From NCBI RefSeq assembly GCF_000472705.1, contig NZ_AXAE01000020.1:1-64000 (forward strand): a stretch of 64,000 nt of DNA, in the 5' to 3' direction. The notes beneath the pieces were generated by a model. The model was not told the origin of the DNA. It saw nothing but the letters and a program-made list of their open reading frames with translations, and did not search any database. How positions within the stretch are numbered: position 1 is the stretch's first letter; each line of letters opens with the position of its first letter. Below are positions 52,398-61,967 of this stretch, in pieces. Source of the stretch: Mesorhizobium erdmanii USDA 3471. Its GTDB lineage: Bacteria > Pseudomonadota > Alphaproteobacteria > Rhizobiales > Rhizobiaceae. Made by a program: the position numbers and the translations under genes.

Positions 52398-53536
52398 GCG
52401 AGACCCGCCATCAGCAAGACGACGATCAGCAGCACCGACATGGCGATGAAGATAGGTCCGAAGCTGGAATGTTCGGCGACGAAGCCGATCGCCGACGGCG
52501 CCACCAGGATGCCGGAATAGCCCATGGTGGTGACGACGCTCATGCCGGTGCCCGATGACATGCCTTCCTGGTTGCCGCCGGCGGAGAAGATGATCGGCAC
52601 CATGTTGGCGATGCCGAAGCCGCACAGCGCAAAGGCCGCGATGGCGAGCCAGGGTGAGGGCGACAGGCCGGCGACCAGCATGCCGGCGGCGGCGACAATA
52701 GCCGAACCGCGCAGCGTCGCCACCGCGCCGAAGCGGTTGCGCACGCCGTCGCCGAAGAAGCGCATGATCGCCATGACGCCCGAAAAGGCAGCGTAGGCAA
52801 GACCGGCGACGGCAAGATCGGCGCCGAGTTCCTGCCGGAGATACAGCGCCGCCCAGTCTAGCACCGCGCCTTCGGAGATCATCGTCAGCAGGGCCATCAG
52901 CCCAATCAGGTAGACCAGCGGGTTTGCCGGCAGAGCGAATTTGTGATGCTCGGCCGCCTGGGGCCTGTCCTCGGCGATGAGATACCCGACCGCCAGCGCT
53001 ATCGCCGCGAAGGCAAGCGCGGTCACGACCGCGGCATGGGCGAGGTGGCCGTATTGTTGAATGGCAAAGCCGCCGAGCGCGCCGCCGGCGAAACCGCCAA
53101 GGCTCCAGAAGCCGTGCGAGGACGACATGATGGCGCGGGACAGTTTTCGCTCAACCACCACCGCATTGGCGTTCATGGCGACATCCATGCCGCCGATCGA
53201 GCCGCCGAAGATGAACATGGCGATAGCCGCCAGCGGCACGTTGGGCGCCAGCGCCACGACAAGCAGGCCGAGGCTGCCGCAAAGGCCGAACCAGCGCAGC
53301 ACGGTGCGCGAGCCATGTTTCGAGATCAGGTGGCCGCACCAGGTCATGGCGGTGACCGCGCCGGCGCCAAACAACAGGATCAACAGGCCGAGTGTGAACT
53401 TCGAGATGTCCAGCCGGGTCAGGAACACCGGGATCTGCGGCGCCCAGCTGCCGGTCAGGAAGCCATTGGCGAGAAAAATGGCCGCCACGGCCCATCGCCC
53501 GCGAATGGCAATTTGCATGGCGTTCGAGACGTTCAT
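52361..53536 (-). CDS. Major facilitator superfamily transporter
   Basis: The 391-residue protein has 12 predicted helices in two halves and the loop 2-3 motif WCGHLISKHGSRTVLRW, matching the G-x-x-x-D/H-R-x-G-R-R-type MFS signature. It resembles the YbjJ-like group with a proline-rich loop after helix 6; substrate unknown. An open frame reaches a TTG 18 bases upstream of the ATG used here. It overlaps the LysR end and is otherwise isolated. Confidence 0.85.
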   Translation of the reverse strand: MNVSNAMQIAIRGRWAVAAIFLANGFLTGSWAPQIPVFLTRLDISKFTLGLLILLFGAGAVTAMTWCGHLISKHGSRTVLRWFGLCGSLGLLVVALAPNVPLAAIAMFIFGGSIGGMDVAMNANAVVVERKLSRAIMSSSHGFWSLGGFAGGALGGFAIQQYGHLAHAAVVTALAFAAIALAVGYLIAEDRPQAAEHHKFALPANPLVYLIGLMALLTMISEGAVLDWAALYLRQELGADLAVAGLAYAAFSGVMAIMRFFGDGVRNRFGAVATLRGSAIVAAAGMLVAGLSPSPWLAIAAFALCGFGIANMVPIIFSAGGNQEGMSSGTGMSVVTTMGYSGILVAPSAIGFVAEHSSFGPIFIAMSVLLIVVLLMAGLAHRAEFAPAPAE

Positions 53537-53639
53537 AAGGCGAATCCGGTCCAAAAATGGCTTTGCGCGGCAAATTAGATCGATTCAATTCGTAGTCAAG
53601 CGATTGCAGCGGGAAAGGCTTGGACCAAGCTATGAAGCG

Positions 53640-53780
53640 TAACCGTGAGCGTGCGTGGCGGACTATCTACGTTGGCGCTTGGCCGAAACATCCTCCACGT
53701 CGTCATCCACGGGCGGAGCAAGGAGCGAAGCGACGCGCGTAGACCCTAGATTGACGAAGCCGTGAGGTCCGCGAGCAAGG
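53640..53780. repeat. Intergenic repeat-like region, no gene
   Basis: Contains CGTCATCCACGGGCGGAGCA and GGAGCGAAGCGACGCGCGTA followed by GACCCTAG. I recall this series from repeated intergenic elements in Mesorhizobium genomes, where it borders genes without being transcribed as a gene. The assignment is from memory and not tested. Confidence 0.4.
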
Positions 53781-53789
53781 CGCTTCGGC

Positions 53790-54098
53790 TCAGTGGTCCC
53801 TCGGCCGCCTGGCCTCGAACTCCGCCTTCTTGGCATCCGACGCTTCGGTCTGGTTGAGCGCCTGCCAGTCGGCATAGGGCATGCCGTAGACGATCTCGCG
53901 CGACTGATCCTTGGAGAGATCGACGCCCTCGGCATTGGCCGCATCGCGATACCAGTTCGACAGGCAGTTGCGGCAGAAGCCGGCGAGGTTCATCAGGTCG
54001 ATGTTCTGCACGTCGCTGCGTTCCCGGAGATGCTCGATCAGCCGGCGAAAGGCCGCCGCCTCGAAGTCGCGCTTCTGCTCGTCGCTGAGTTCGGTCAT
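53790..54098 (-). CDS. DUF1244 family protein
   Basis: The 102-residue cytoplasmic protein has the DUF1244 pattern with the conserved Cys pair in NLAGFCRNCLSNWYRDAA and the line YGMPYADWQALNQ. The family is small, common in alpha- and gammaproteobacteria and of unknown function. GGAGG lies 6 bases before the ATG ending at 54098; the ATG at 54113 includes that site and is rejected. It lies just downstream of the N-formylglutamate amidohydrolase homologue. Confidence 0.88.
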   Translation of the reverse strand: MTELSDEQKRDFEAAAFRRLIEHLRERSDVQNIDLMNLAGFCRNCLSNWYRDAANAEGVDLSKDQSREIVYGMPYADWQALNQTEASDAKKAEFEARRPRDH

Positions 54099-54109
54099 CG
54101 AAACCTCCG

Positions 54110-54907
54110 TCATAACGGCCCGGTGCGCGAGCCGAACATCCTTACCGCATGTATATCGGGACGGCGGTCGATGGCGTCAACGATCGGCGCCAGACGCTGC
54201 GCCCAGGCGACCGCACCCTTCTGGTCCGAAATCAGGTCCTGACGGATTTCGATCAGCGCGTGGGCGTAGCCATTGACGATGGCATGCCTGAACATGGTGT
54301 CGCCGCGCAGCGCGCCGTCATAGGGCTCATTGTCACCGACGACGAGGTTCTTGTCTTCGGCAAGCATGTCGATCAGCGGCCGCGCCACCCGGTCGTCCTT
54401 GTCCCACAGAATGCCGACATGCCAGGGACGTTGCCTGCCTTGCATGGCGGGCGTGAAGGAATGCACCGAGAAGATGAAGGGCGCCAAGCCGGAAGCCTGC
54501 GCGACCGAGGCAATCATGGCGCCGACGGCGTCGTGATAAGGCCTGTAGAAGCGATCGAGCCGCCTTTCGCGCTCCTCCGGCGCGATAGGATAGTTTCCCG
54601 GCACGACGGTGCCGTCATAAAGCTGGCGAATAAGCGTCGGATCGTCCTCGCCGCGATTGGGGTCGATCAAGAGCCGCGAAAAATTGGCGATCACCGCTGG
54701 CACGTCGAGCGTGGCGGCGAGTTCGCGTGTCACCGCCTCGACGCCGATATCATAAGCGATGTGGCGCTCGAATTCCGCCGCGGGCAGGCCGAGGCTGCCA
54801 TAGTCGTCGGGCAGGTCGCGGCGGGCATGATCGGCCAGAAGCACGATGCCCCGCTTGCGGTCGCCCTCGACAATGTCGAAAGGCGCGAAAACTGTGGATC
54901 GGGTCAT
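54110..54907 (-). CDS. N-formylglutamate amidohydrolase family protein
   Basis: The 265-residue protein matches the FGase family: VLLADHARRDLPDDYGSLGL with the zinc-binding His, and FIFSVHSFTPAMQGR and RHAIVNGYAHALIEIRQDLI with further ligand residues. The family includes HutG; many members are uncharacterised. No hut genes are nearby, so the substrate is unproven. The stop lies 12 bases upstream of the DUF1244 start. Confidence 0.87.
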   Translation of the reverse strand: MTRSTVFAPFDIVEGDRKRGIVLLADHARRDLPDDYGSLGLPAAEFERHIAYDIGVEAVTRELAATLDVPAVIANFSRLLIDPNRGEDDPTLIRQLYDGTVVPGNYPIAPEERERRLDRFYRPYHDAVGAMIASVAQASGLAPFIFSVHSFTPAMQGRQRPWHVGILWDKDDRVARPLIDMLAEDKNLVVGDNEPYDGALRGDTMFRHAIVNGYAHALIEIRQDLISDQKGAVAWAQRLAPIVDAIDRRPDIHAVRMFGSRTGPL

Positions 54908-55123
54908 TGGCGGGAAATGGTCTGTTCGCTGGCTTCCGGGGAGGGTGCTATCGTCATTCCACGAAGACGACGCGTGCGCAATGCCGTTGTTTGGCCAAGG
55001 TTTCCCGGAAAATCTGGCAAGGGGCGACGGATAGTGCGCCGGGAGCCTTCCTAAATCGATTGGAATTGATCAAAACGGCGCGTTGACATGCGCCCGGACT
55101 TTTCCGAAAAGGGGCGCAGAGAG

Positions 55124-55642
55124 ATGCTGATGTGGTTCTTGAGGGGTTTTGCGATGAGGTCCGCCGGCAGGCAGCGCATGCGCTCCGCCTTTGCCATGCC
55201 GTTCCTGATCCTGACCGTTGGCGTGTCGGCGATGGTCATGGCCTCGCCGGCGCGCGCCGATTTCCGCGTCTGCAACGCCACGCAGAACCTGGTCGGTGTC
55301 GGCATCGGCTATCGCGCCAAGGCAGGCTGGATCACCGAGGGCTGGTGGCACATCGAAGGATCGAGCTGCAAGACGCTGATCGAAGGACCGCTGTCATCAA
55401 GGTTTTACTATCTTTATGCAGAAGACGCCGAGCGCGGTGGACGCTGGGACGGCCCGATCAACATGTGCGTGGCTGAAAAAGAGTTCAAGATCGCCGGCGT
55501 AAACGACTGCGTCGCCCGGGGCTTCCAGCGCGCCGGATTTCAGGAATATGACACGGGCGAACAGGCAAGCTGGATGGTCCAGCTGACCGATGAGCCCGCA
55601 ACGGGAGGCGCTCCAGCCGCCCCGGGAACCAACAGTCAATGA
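55124..55642 (+). CDS. DUF1036 membrane/exported protein
   Basis: The protein has about 172 residues from this start. An N-terminal hydrophobic segment ending ASPARA looks like a signal, then DFRVCNATQNLVGVGIGYRA, TEGWWHIEGSSCKTL and CVAEKEFKIAGVNDCVARG show the DUF1036 pattern with four cysteines. Function unknown; the Cys pattern suggests a periplasmic domain. The start is uncertain: ATGs at 55088, 55124, 55154 and 55181 are all in frame. The stop overlaps the pyk start (ATGA, 55639-55642). Confidence 0.8.
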   Translation: MLMWFLRGFAMRSAGRQRMRSAFAMPFLILTVGVSAMVMASPARADFRVCNATQNLVGVGIGYRAKAGWITEGWWHIEGSSCKTLIEGPLSSRFYYLYAEDAERGGRWDGPINMCVAEKEFKIAGVNDCVARGFQRAGFQEYDTGEQASWMVQLTDEPATGGAPAAPGTNSQ

Positions 55643-57075
55643 GACGCAGCCGCAAGGTCAAGATCCTAGCCACAATCGGTCCGGCCTCCTCCTCCGAGGA
55701 GATGCTGAAGAAATTGTTCGAAGCGGGCGCCGACGTGTTCCGCATCAATATGAGCCACACCGACCATGAATTGATGCGCACGCTGGTCGCCCGCATCCGT
55801 GCCGTCGAGGAAAAGGTCGGCCGGCCGATCGGCATCCTCGCCGACCTGCAAGGGCCGAAGCTGCGCGTCGGCAAGTTCGCCAATGGCAAGGAAGTGCTGA
55901 CGCCGGGCCAGACCTTCACGCTCGACGACAATCCCGAGCCCGGCACGTCGACCAGGGTTTACCTGCCGCATCCGGAGATCCTGAGTTCGGTCGAGGCCGG
56001 TCACCGTCTTTTGATCGACGATGGCAAGCTCGAGCTGAAGGCGGTGAAGAGCGATGGGAGGTCGATCACCTGCACCGTCGTCGCCGGCACCACGATTTCC
56101 GACAAGAAGGGCGTCAGCCTGCCCGATACGGACCTGCCGGTCGGCGCGCTGACCGAGAAGGACCGCAAGGATCTCGACGCGGTGCTCGCCACGGGCGTCG
56201 ACTGGATCGCGCTGTCCTTCGTACAGCGGCCGGAAGATCTGGCCGAAGCGCGCAAGATCGCGCGCGGCCGGGCGCTCATCATGGCCAAGATCGAAAAGCC
56301 GCAGGCCGTTGCCCGGCTGGCCGAGATCATCGAATTGTCCGACGCGCTGATGGTCGCCCGCGGCGATCTCGGTGTCGAGATGCCGCTGGAGGCGGTGCCC
56401 GGCATCCAGAAGCAGATCACGCGCGCAGCGCGCCGCGCCGGCAAGCCGGTGGTGGTCGCCACGCAGATGCTGGAATCGATGATCACCGCCCCGGTCCCGA
56501 CCCGCGCCGAAGTCTCCGACGTCTCGATCGCGGTGTTCGAGGGCGCCGACGCCATCATGCTGTCGGCGGAATCGGCGGCGGGTGCCTATCCGGTCGAAGC
56601 CGTGGCGATGATGAACCGCATCGCCACCAAGGTGGAAACCGATCCGACCTATGCCGGCATCATCAATGCCCAGCGCTCCGAGCCGGAAGCGACCGGCGCC
56701 GACGCCATTTCGCTGGCGGCCCGCGAGATCGCCGAAACGCTGAAACTGGCGGCGATCATCACCTATACGGCGTCCGGCACCACCGGCCTGCGCGCCGCGC
56801 GTGAGCGGCCGCAGGTGCCGATCATCGCGCTGTCGCCGATCCTCAATACCGCGCGGCGGCTGTCGCTGTTGTGGGGCACGCATTGCGTCGTCTCGCCGGA
56901 TGCCATCGATCTCGACGACATGGTCAACCGCGCCTGCCGCATCGCGCTGGAAGAAGAGTTCGGCAAGCCTGGCGACCGCGTCATCATCACGGCCGGTGTG
57001 CCGCTGAGGACGCCTGGCTCGACCAACATGCTGCGCATCGCCTATGTCGGATCGGAAGCGCAAAGCAGCCGGTAG
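55639..57075 (+). CDS. pyk: Pyruvate kinase
   Basis: Pyruvate kinase makes pyruvate and ATP from phosphoenolpyruvate and ADP. The 478-residue protein shows RSRKVKILATIGPASSSEEM, RINMSHTDHE, LADLQGPKLRVG, the catalytic motif IIMAKIEKPQAVAR, and the C-terminal allosteric domain. The ATG overlaps the stop of the DUF1036 gene, and the two may be cotranscribed, an association often seen in rhizobia. The frame is intact. Confidence 0.97.
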   Translation: MRRSRKVKILATIGPASSSEEMLKKLFEAGADVFRINMSHTDHELMRTLVARIRAVEEKVGRPIGILADLQGPKLRVGKFANGKEVLTPGQTFTLDDNPEPGTSTRVYLPHPEILSSVEAGHRLLIDDGKLELKAVKSDGRSITCTVVAGTTISDKKGVSLPDTDLPVGALTEKDRKDLDAVLATGVDWIALSFVQRPEDLAEARKIARGRALIMAKIEKPQAVARLAEIIELSDALMVARGDLGVEMPLEAVPGIQKQITRAARRAGKPVVVATQMLESMITAPVPTRAEVSDVSIAVFEGADAIMLSAESAAGAYPVEAVAMMNRIATKVETDPTYAGIINAQRSEPEATGADAISLAAREIAETLKLAAIITYTASGTTGLRAARERPQVPIIALSPILNTARRLSLLWGTHCVVSPDAIDLDDMVNRACRIALEEEFGKPGDRVIITAGVPLRTPGSTNMLRIAYVGSEAQSSR

Positions 57076-57135
57076 AGCGGTTCATCCTTCACGGAAACGT
57101 CGCCTGAGTGCTTCCGGGTGACTGGCCGACGGACT

Positions 57136-57600
57136 TCAAGCCGTCGCGATCCTCAGCGCTCTCGCCGCGGCTTCAGCATGGTCTATGCGCTGAAGAAACC
57201 GCCGCGCCCGAGAAATGAGGTCATGGAGGTACTGGTCCGGTCCCAGTATCTTTCGCCGGTTGAGTTCGATCGTATCGAGCAGATCGAAATCGACCTTGGT
57301 GATGGCGCAGTGCCATCCGGCGGCGCGTGAAGCCCAGCTCTTCCCATGGTGCTCCAACAACCGCTCGCGGGCGCAATAGCCGTGGTAATCAAAAGCGATC
57401 ACGCCGTTGGTCACATAGATATGGTTTCCGGCAAAGCCCTCGCCTGGAATGATCCGTTCGCCGTAGAATCCTTCCAGAGGGGGATGCTCGAGAAAGGTGC
57501 CGGCGAGAATGTGGCACGCACCGTGACCGAAGAAGATGCGATCCGGCAGCGCCCAGCGCTTCTCCGGATTTCTCTTTATGCCATGCTTGAGGACGTACAT
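57136..57600 (-). CDS. Hypothetical protein with clustered His and Cys
   Basis: The 154-residue cytoplasmic-looking protein contains RIFFGHGACHILAGTFLEHP, YGERIIPGEGFAGNHIYVT and FDYHGYCARERLLEHH, a set rich in His and Cys that resembles a metal or catalytic centre but matches no family I recognise. The start ATG ends at 57600 and is only 1 base from the end of the hydrolase gene, so they are likely cotranscribed. The C-terminal ~60 residues are basic and helical. Confidence 0.75.
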   Translation of the reverse strand: MYVLKHGIKRNPEKRWALPDRIFFGHGACHILAGTFLEHPPLEGFYGERIIPGEGFAGNHIYVTNGVIAFDYHGYCARERLLEHHGKSWASRAAGWHCAITKVDFDLLDTIELNRRKILGPDQYLHDLISRARRFLQRIDHAEAAARALRIATA

Positions 57601-57601
57601 G

Positions 57602-58669
57602 TCAGCCCGGCGCCAGTTCGGCTTGAGGCTCCTTGATGTCGGGGCATTTGCCCACGCCATAGGCGTCGCCTGATATCCGCGCCTCCACCGTTCTGGCCAT
57701 CGCCTCCAGATCGATCTCCTTGCCGGCGACTTTCTCGATGGCACCGACGACGAGGTCGCCGGCGATCCAGTCCGGCTTGTGGCCGAGATTGTGCACCCAG
57801 ACCAGCTCGGCGCCGGCTATGTCGCGCACCAGGCCGACGGAGTGGATATGCGCGTAGACAACCTTGTCGCGGTCGCCCGAAATGACGACGGTCGGCGCCG
57901 TGATCTCGTTATAGTGCGGTGCGGCTCCCAGCGCATAGCTGTAGAGGCCGGCGACGTCGGTGGCGTTGGCGCGAAAGGCCGCCGGCCGCAGCACCATCGG
58001 GATCGAGGCGATGCCGAGATAATTGTCAGGCACTTTGTTGGGTGAGAACACGCAAGTCGTGGCATCAGCCAGCTGCAGCGTTCCGGCGGGATAGGTCAGG
58101 GTCTCGGAAAACAGCCGGCCGATCAGCGGAACGGTGGTCAGGTCGTAGTACCAGGACGTCGCGCCCCCCGGCCAGGGATGGGTCGCCGGCGCCAGGAAGA
58201 CGAGACCGAGCGTCTTGTCGGCATGCTCGCGGCCGAAAGCGGCTGTGACGACGCCGCCGAAGGAATGGCCGACGATGACTGCTTGTCTGATGCCGAGACG
58301 GTCCATCAAGGCGGCGATGGTGGCGGCCTGCGCCGATGGGTTCTCATTGTTGCCGGGTCCGCGCCCCGACCAGCCAAAGCCCGGCCGGTCGAAGAACAGC
58401 ATCTCGGCGCGGCCTTCTAGCAGAGGCCGTAGCGGCAGCATCTGGTCCCTGAGATTGGCGCTGGCCCCGTGGATAAAGACGATCGGCGGCAGGTCGGCGT
58501 TGGCGGGGCGGGGAATGTGAACGTAGTGGATGCGGGCGCCGCCGATGTCGGCGAATTCACCAATCGGCGGATTGCGGCGCTCGATCAGCCACGTGCCGAC
58601 GCGGGTGACGCCGACAAGGCTGAAAACGAGTGCGAGGAGAAAGGCAAAGGCGGCGTAGATCAGGTTCAT
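57602..58669 (-). CDS. Alpha/beta hydrolase
   Basis: The 355-residue protein has an N-terminal membrane segment (MNLIYAAFAFLLALVFSLVG), then an alpha/beta-hydrolase core with the nucleophile elbow GHSFGGVVTAAFG and oxyanion region IVFIHGASANLRDQML. The catalytic His lies in VHNLGHKPDW near the C-terminus. Substrate unknown. The ATG ending at 58669 gives the family's usual membrane-anchored start; 24 further upstream codons are rejected. Confidence 0.88.
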   Translation of the reverse strand: MNLIYAAFAFLLALVFSLVGVTRVGTWLIERRNPPIGEFADIGGARIHYVHIPRPANADLPPIVFIHGASANLRDQMLPLRPLLEGRAEMLFFDRPGFGWSGRGPGNNENPSAQAATIAALMDRLGIRQAVIVGHSFGGVVTAAFGREHADKTLGLVFLAPATHPWPGGATSWYYDLTTVPLIGRLFSETLTYPAGTLQLADATTCVFSPNKVPDNYLGIASIPMVLRPAAFRANATDVAGLYSYALGAAPHYNEITAPTVVISGDRDKVVYAHIHSVGLVRDIAGAELVWVHNLGHKPDWIAGDLVVGAIEKVAGKEIDLEAMARTVEARISGDAYGVGKCPDIKEPQAELAPG

Positions 58670-58790
58670 CCGGGGAGATACGGGGGTGGAGGGGAATAAG
58701 TTGTGGGGTAGCGCAGCAGGGTCATGCGTCCAGCAGCACAATCCACTCCCTACTGCCTTACTGCCCTATTCCCTTACTCCCTTCAGAGCA

Positions 58791-59387
58791 TCAAATGCCT
58801 TCGCCGGCCAGCTCTTCGGAAAGTGTCGCGACCTGGTCCTGGGCGCTGCGCATCATCGGGTAGATGGCCAGAACCTTCTGCCAGGCCTCGAGCGCCGACT
58901 GCTTGTGGCCGGTCAGCGCCATGATCTGCGCCAGACCCGACAGCGCACCGAAATGGCGCGGCTCGAGCTGCAGCGTGCGCTCAATGTCGGACATCGACTT
59001 GCCGTAGTTCTTCATCATGAAATGCACAGTGGCGCGCCGGTTCCAGCCTTCGGCATAGGTAGGCCGCAGGGTCACCACCTGGTCGAGGAAATCGAGCGCG
59101 ACGTCGAATTTCTGATTGTCCATCGCCTTTTGCGACCACAACATCATCAGATCGATCGAGGCGCTGCCGGACTGGAACCATTCGCTCCAGATGTTGCCGG
59201 CAATGCGTTCGGCGGCCTTTTCGTTGCGCTCGCGCTTCAGGTCAGAAAACAGCTTGTCGAGCCGGGCCTGTTTCGTCATCGGCGCGGCATCCGGTGTGGC
59301 CGGCGCTGCCGGCTGATCGTCCGCGGCCGTGGCCGGCAGGACGCCGGAAACGAGCAGGGCTGTCAAAAATGCAAAGAGAATCCGCAT
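58791..59387 (-). CDS. Exported TPR-repeat protein
   Basis: The 198-residue protein starts with a signal peptide (MRILFAFLTALLVSGVLPAT) followed by a Pro/Ala linker and two or more tetratricopeptide repeats (NQKFDVALDFLDQVVTLRPT, NYGKSMSDIERTLQLEPRHF, HKQSALEAWQKVLAIYPMM). It should be a periplasmic scaffold. No partner gene is evident nearby. Confidence 0.87.
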   Translation of the reverse strand: MRILFAFLTALLVSGVLPATAADDQPAAPATPDAAPMTKQARLDKLFSDLKRERNEKAAERIAGNIWSEWFQSGSASIDLMMLWSQKAMDNQKFDVALDFLDQVVTLRPTYAEGWNRRATVHFMMKNYGKSMSDIERTLQLEPRHFGALSGLAQIMALTGHKQSALEAWQKVLAIYPMMRSAQDQVATLSEELAGEGI

Positions 59388-59495
59388 CGCCCGATCCTAG
59401 TCCCGGGCGGCGGAACAGCAAAGTGATTTTAGCGTAAAAGGGTCGGCAGGCCGACAAGCATCAATTGGCGGAGGCAAAAGCCTCCGGCCGAAACC

Positions 59496-59621
59496 TCAAC
59501 CCTGGCGCGCCTTGTAGCGCGGGGCGGTCTTGTTGATGATGTAGATGCGGCCCTTGCGGCGAACCAGCTGGTTGTCGCGGTGACGCGCCTTCAGCGCCTT
59601 GAGCGAATTCTTGATCTTCAT
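59496..59621 (-). CDS. rpmJ: 50S ribosomal protein L36, type B-like (YkgO)
   Basis: The 41-residue protein [20 protein letters not shown], continuing to [17 protein letters not shown], lacks the zinc-binding cysteines of classical L36. This is the common cysteine-free form in alphaproteobacteria. The start is set by the family length; 29 upstream codons in frame are rejected. Confidence 0.93.
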   Translation of the reverse strand: MKIKNSLKALKARHRDNQLVRRKGRIYIINKTAPRYKARQG

Positions 59622-59864
59622 GGTCTTGCCTGTCGGTGTGGACCCGGTTCCGGGTCGAAATTTTAAGGCGCGCCAGAAGACGCGCCTTTTCAACGGTGGG
59701 TGGCTCATAAACGAGGAGCCTCGCCCATGTCAACCATAAGTCAGCCGCAAGAATGCTCTACACCGCCATATCATCAAATATCCGCCATGTCCGCCGCTCG
59801 GCATTGCACGGTTCCGGGCGGGCTGGGATGATGCGGTGTATTCCAAGTGATTTGGGGGACGATC

Positions 59865-60284
59865 ATGCGCCGAATATTGCTGTCCGCCTGCCTTGCCGTG
59901 CTGGCGGGAGCGTCGGTTGCGGGTGCGCAGGAATGCGACCGCACCGACGACAGCCAGCAGATGATGAACATATGCGCCGGCGAAGACTACCAAGCCGCCG
60001 ACGCCAAGCTCAATGCCGCCTATCAGAACCTGATCAGTTCCGACGATGCCGATGCCAAGAGACTGCTGCAGGCGGCGCAGCGGGCCTGGATCACCTTCCG
60101 TGACGCCGAATGCGCGCATACCACCGCCGCCAGCGCAGGCGGTTCCATCCATCCGATGGTGGTTTCCCAGTGCCTGACCAGGCTGACTAATGAGCGCATC
60201 AAGCAGCTCGCCGCCTCCGCCGATTGCGAGGAAGGCGACGTGAGCTGCGCCAGTCCCGATCAGGACAGCGACGAGGTGCAATAG
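59865..60284 (+). CDS. LprI-like (DUF1311) exported protein
   Basis: The 139-residue protein has a signal peptide (MRRILLSACLAVLAGASVAG) and a conserved domain with the Cys pairs CDRTDDSQQMMNICAGEDYQ and CAHTTAASAGG plus RAWITFRDAEC, typical of the LprI/DUF1311 family, which includes lysozyme inhibitors. A GTG 18 bases upstream is possible; GGGGGAC precedes the ATG used here. The last ~20 residues are acidic. Confidence 0.88.
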   Translation: MRRILLSACLAVLAGASVAGAQECDRTDDSQQMMNICAGEDYQAADAKLNAAYQNLISSDDADAKRLLQAAQRAWITFRDAECAHTTAASAGGSIHPMVVSQCLTRLTNERIKQLAASADCEEGDVSCASPDQDSDEVQ

Positions 60285-60298
60285 GCGCGTTTGCGGGA

Positions 60299-61375
60299 TT
60301 AAGTTCGGCGGCTGATGCGGGTGAAATGGCCCATCTTGCGGCCGGGCCGCGCCTCGGCCTTGCCGTAGAGATGCAGCATCAGCTCGGGCTCGGCGAGCAG
60401 GGTGGGCACGCGCAGCACGTCGTCGCCGATCAGGTTCTCCATTACGCAATCGGAATGGCGGCCGGGGCTGCCCAGCGGCAGGCCGGCTACGGCGCGGATA
60501 TGCTGCTCGAACTGCGAAACGATGCAGGCGGCCTCGGTCCAGTGGCCTGAATTGTGGACGCGCGGCGCAATCTCGTTGGCCAGCAGCGAACCGTCGGAAA
60601 GCACGAAGAACTCGACGCCGATAACGCCGACATAGTCGAGCGCCGACAGGATTCTTGCCGCTGCCGCCCGCGCTGCTTCAGCCGTTTCAAGTTTGACGCC
60701 GGCCGGCAGGGTCGAGGTGTGGAGAATGCCGTCGCGGTGGACATTCTCGGCCGGATCGTAGGCGGCGACCGTGCCGTCCAGCCCACGCGCGGCGATTACC
60801 GAAATCTCGCGCTCGAACGGCACGAAGCTTTCCAGGATCAGCGGGACATTTCCCATCGACTCGCAGGTGCCGGCGAAGCCGCCTGATTCCATGTTGCGGA
60901 AGACGCGCTGGCCCTTGCCATCATAGCCCATGCGCCGCGTCTTCAATATGCCGCTGCCGCCAAATGTTTTCAGCGCCGCCGCCAGGTCGCCGTCGGTATC
61001 GACCGGACGAAAATCGGCGGTGGCAATGCCGATGCCGTTTAGGAATGTCTTTTCGCTCACGCGATCCTGCGCGACGTCAAGCGCACGTGCCGGCGGATAG
61101 ACCGGCACCTCGGCCGCAAGCGTTTTCGCCGCCGCGACCGGTACATTCTCGAATTCGTAGGTGACGACGGCACTGGCCGCCGCGAGCTCGGCAAGGGCGG
61201 CCGGGTCGTCGTAGGCGGCCGTAATCTGACGGTTGACGACCTGGGCGGCCGGACAATCCGGCTGCGGCTCCAGCACGACGGTGCGGTAGCCGAGGCGGGC
61301 GGCGGCCATTGCCAGCATGCGGCCGAGCTGGCCGCCGCCGATGATGCCGATGGTCGATCCGGCAGGCAGGCTCAC
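60299..61375 (-). CDS. purK: N5-carboxyaminoimidazole ribonucleotide synthase
   Basis: PurK carboxylates AIR to N5-CAIR with ATP in purine synthesis. The 358-residue ATP-grasp protein starts [20 protein letters not shown] and carries [15 protein letters not shown] and the ATP-grasp metal line [20 protein letters not shown]. The start overlaps the purE stop (ATGA, 61372-61375), so translation is coupled. Confidence 0.96.
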   Translation of the reverse strand: MSLPAGSTIGIIGGGQLGRMLAMAAARLGYRTVVLEPQPDCPAAQVVNRQITAAYDDPAALAELAAASAVVTYEFENVPVAAAKTLAAEVPVYPPARALDVAQDRVSEKTFLNGIGIATADFRPVDTDGDLAAALKTFGGSGILKTRRMGYDGKGQRVFRNMESGGFAGTCESMGNVPLILESFVPFEREISVIAARGLDGTVAAYDPAENVHRDGILHTSTLPAGVKLETAEAARAAAARILSALDYVGVIGVEFFVLSDGSLLANEIAPRVHNSGHWTEAACIVSQFEQHIRAVAGLPLGSPGRHSDCVMENLIGDDVLRVPTLLAEPELMLHLYGKAEARPGRKMGHFTRISRRT

Positions 61376-61869
61376 GGCGCGTCCGTCGGCTCAGCCGCGA
61401 CCTTGGCGGTCTGCGAGGCGCGCCAGGCGTCGAGGCGCTGGGCAAGCTTGTCGTCGTTCAGCGCCAGCACAGCGGCGGCCAGCAGGGCCGCATTGGCCGC
61501 GCCAGCCTTGCCGATGGCGAGCGTCCCTACCGGAATGCCAGCCGGCATCTGAACGATGGAGAGCAGCGAATCCTGTCCCGAGAGCGCCTTCGATTCCACC
61601 GGCACGCCGAAGACTGGCAACGGCGTCATCGCCGCCGTCATGCCGGGCAGGTGGGCAGCGCCGCCGGCGCCGGCGATGATAACCTTGTAGCCGGCGGCCT
61701 TGGCGCCCTTGGCGAACTCATAGAGACGGTCGGGTGTGCGATGCGCCGAGATGATCAGCCTGGTATGCGGGACGCCCAGCGCCTCGAGCGTTTCGGCCGC
61801 CTGGCGCATCGTCGCCCAGTCGGACTGGCTGCCCATGATGATGGCGACGTCGGCGCGTTGATCGTTCAA
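61372..61869 (-). CDS. purE: N5-carboxyaminoimidazole ribonucleotide mutase
   Basis: PurE converts N5-CAIR to CAIR. The 165-residue protein has the class I signature [25 protein letters not shown] and [13 protein letters not shown]. The start appears to be TTG ending at 61869, preceded by GGGGAG 7 bases upstream; a second TTG ending at 61890 lies before that site. No ATG or GTG start is available in the right place. It is the first gene of the purEK pair. Confidence 0.95.
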   Translation of the reverse strand: MNDQRADVAIIMGSQSDWATMRQAAETLEALGVPHTRLIISAHRTPDRLYEFAKGAKAAGYKVIIAGAGGAAHLPGMTAAMTPLPVFGVPVESKALSGQDSLLSIVQMPAGIPVGTLAIGKAGAANAALLAAAVLALNDDKLAQRLDAWRASQTAKVAAEPTDAP

Positions 61870-61967
61870 GCTATTGCTCCCCGGCGACAAAGGCGCGCCT
61901 TAGCGGAATTCGCGCGGGGCCGCAAGGATTTCAGGCCTCGGCTGGATGCCGACGGCCACAATCCGGC

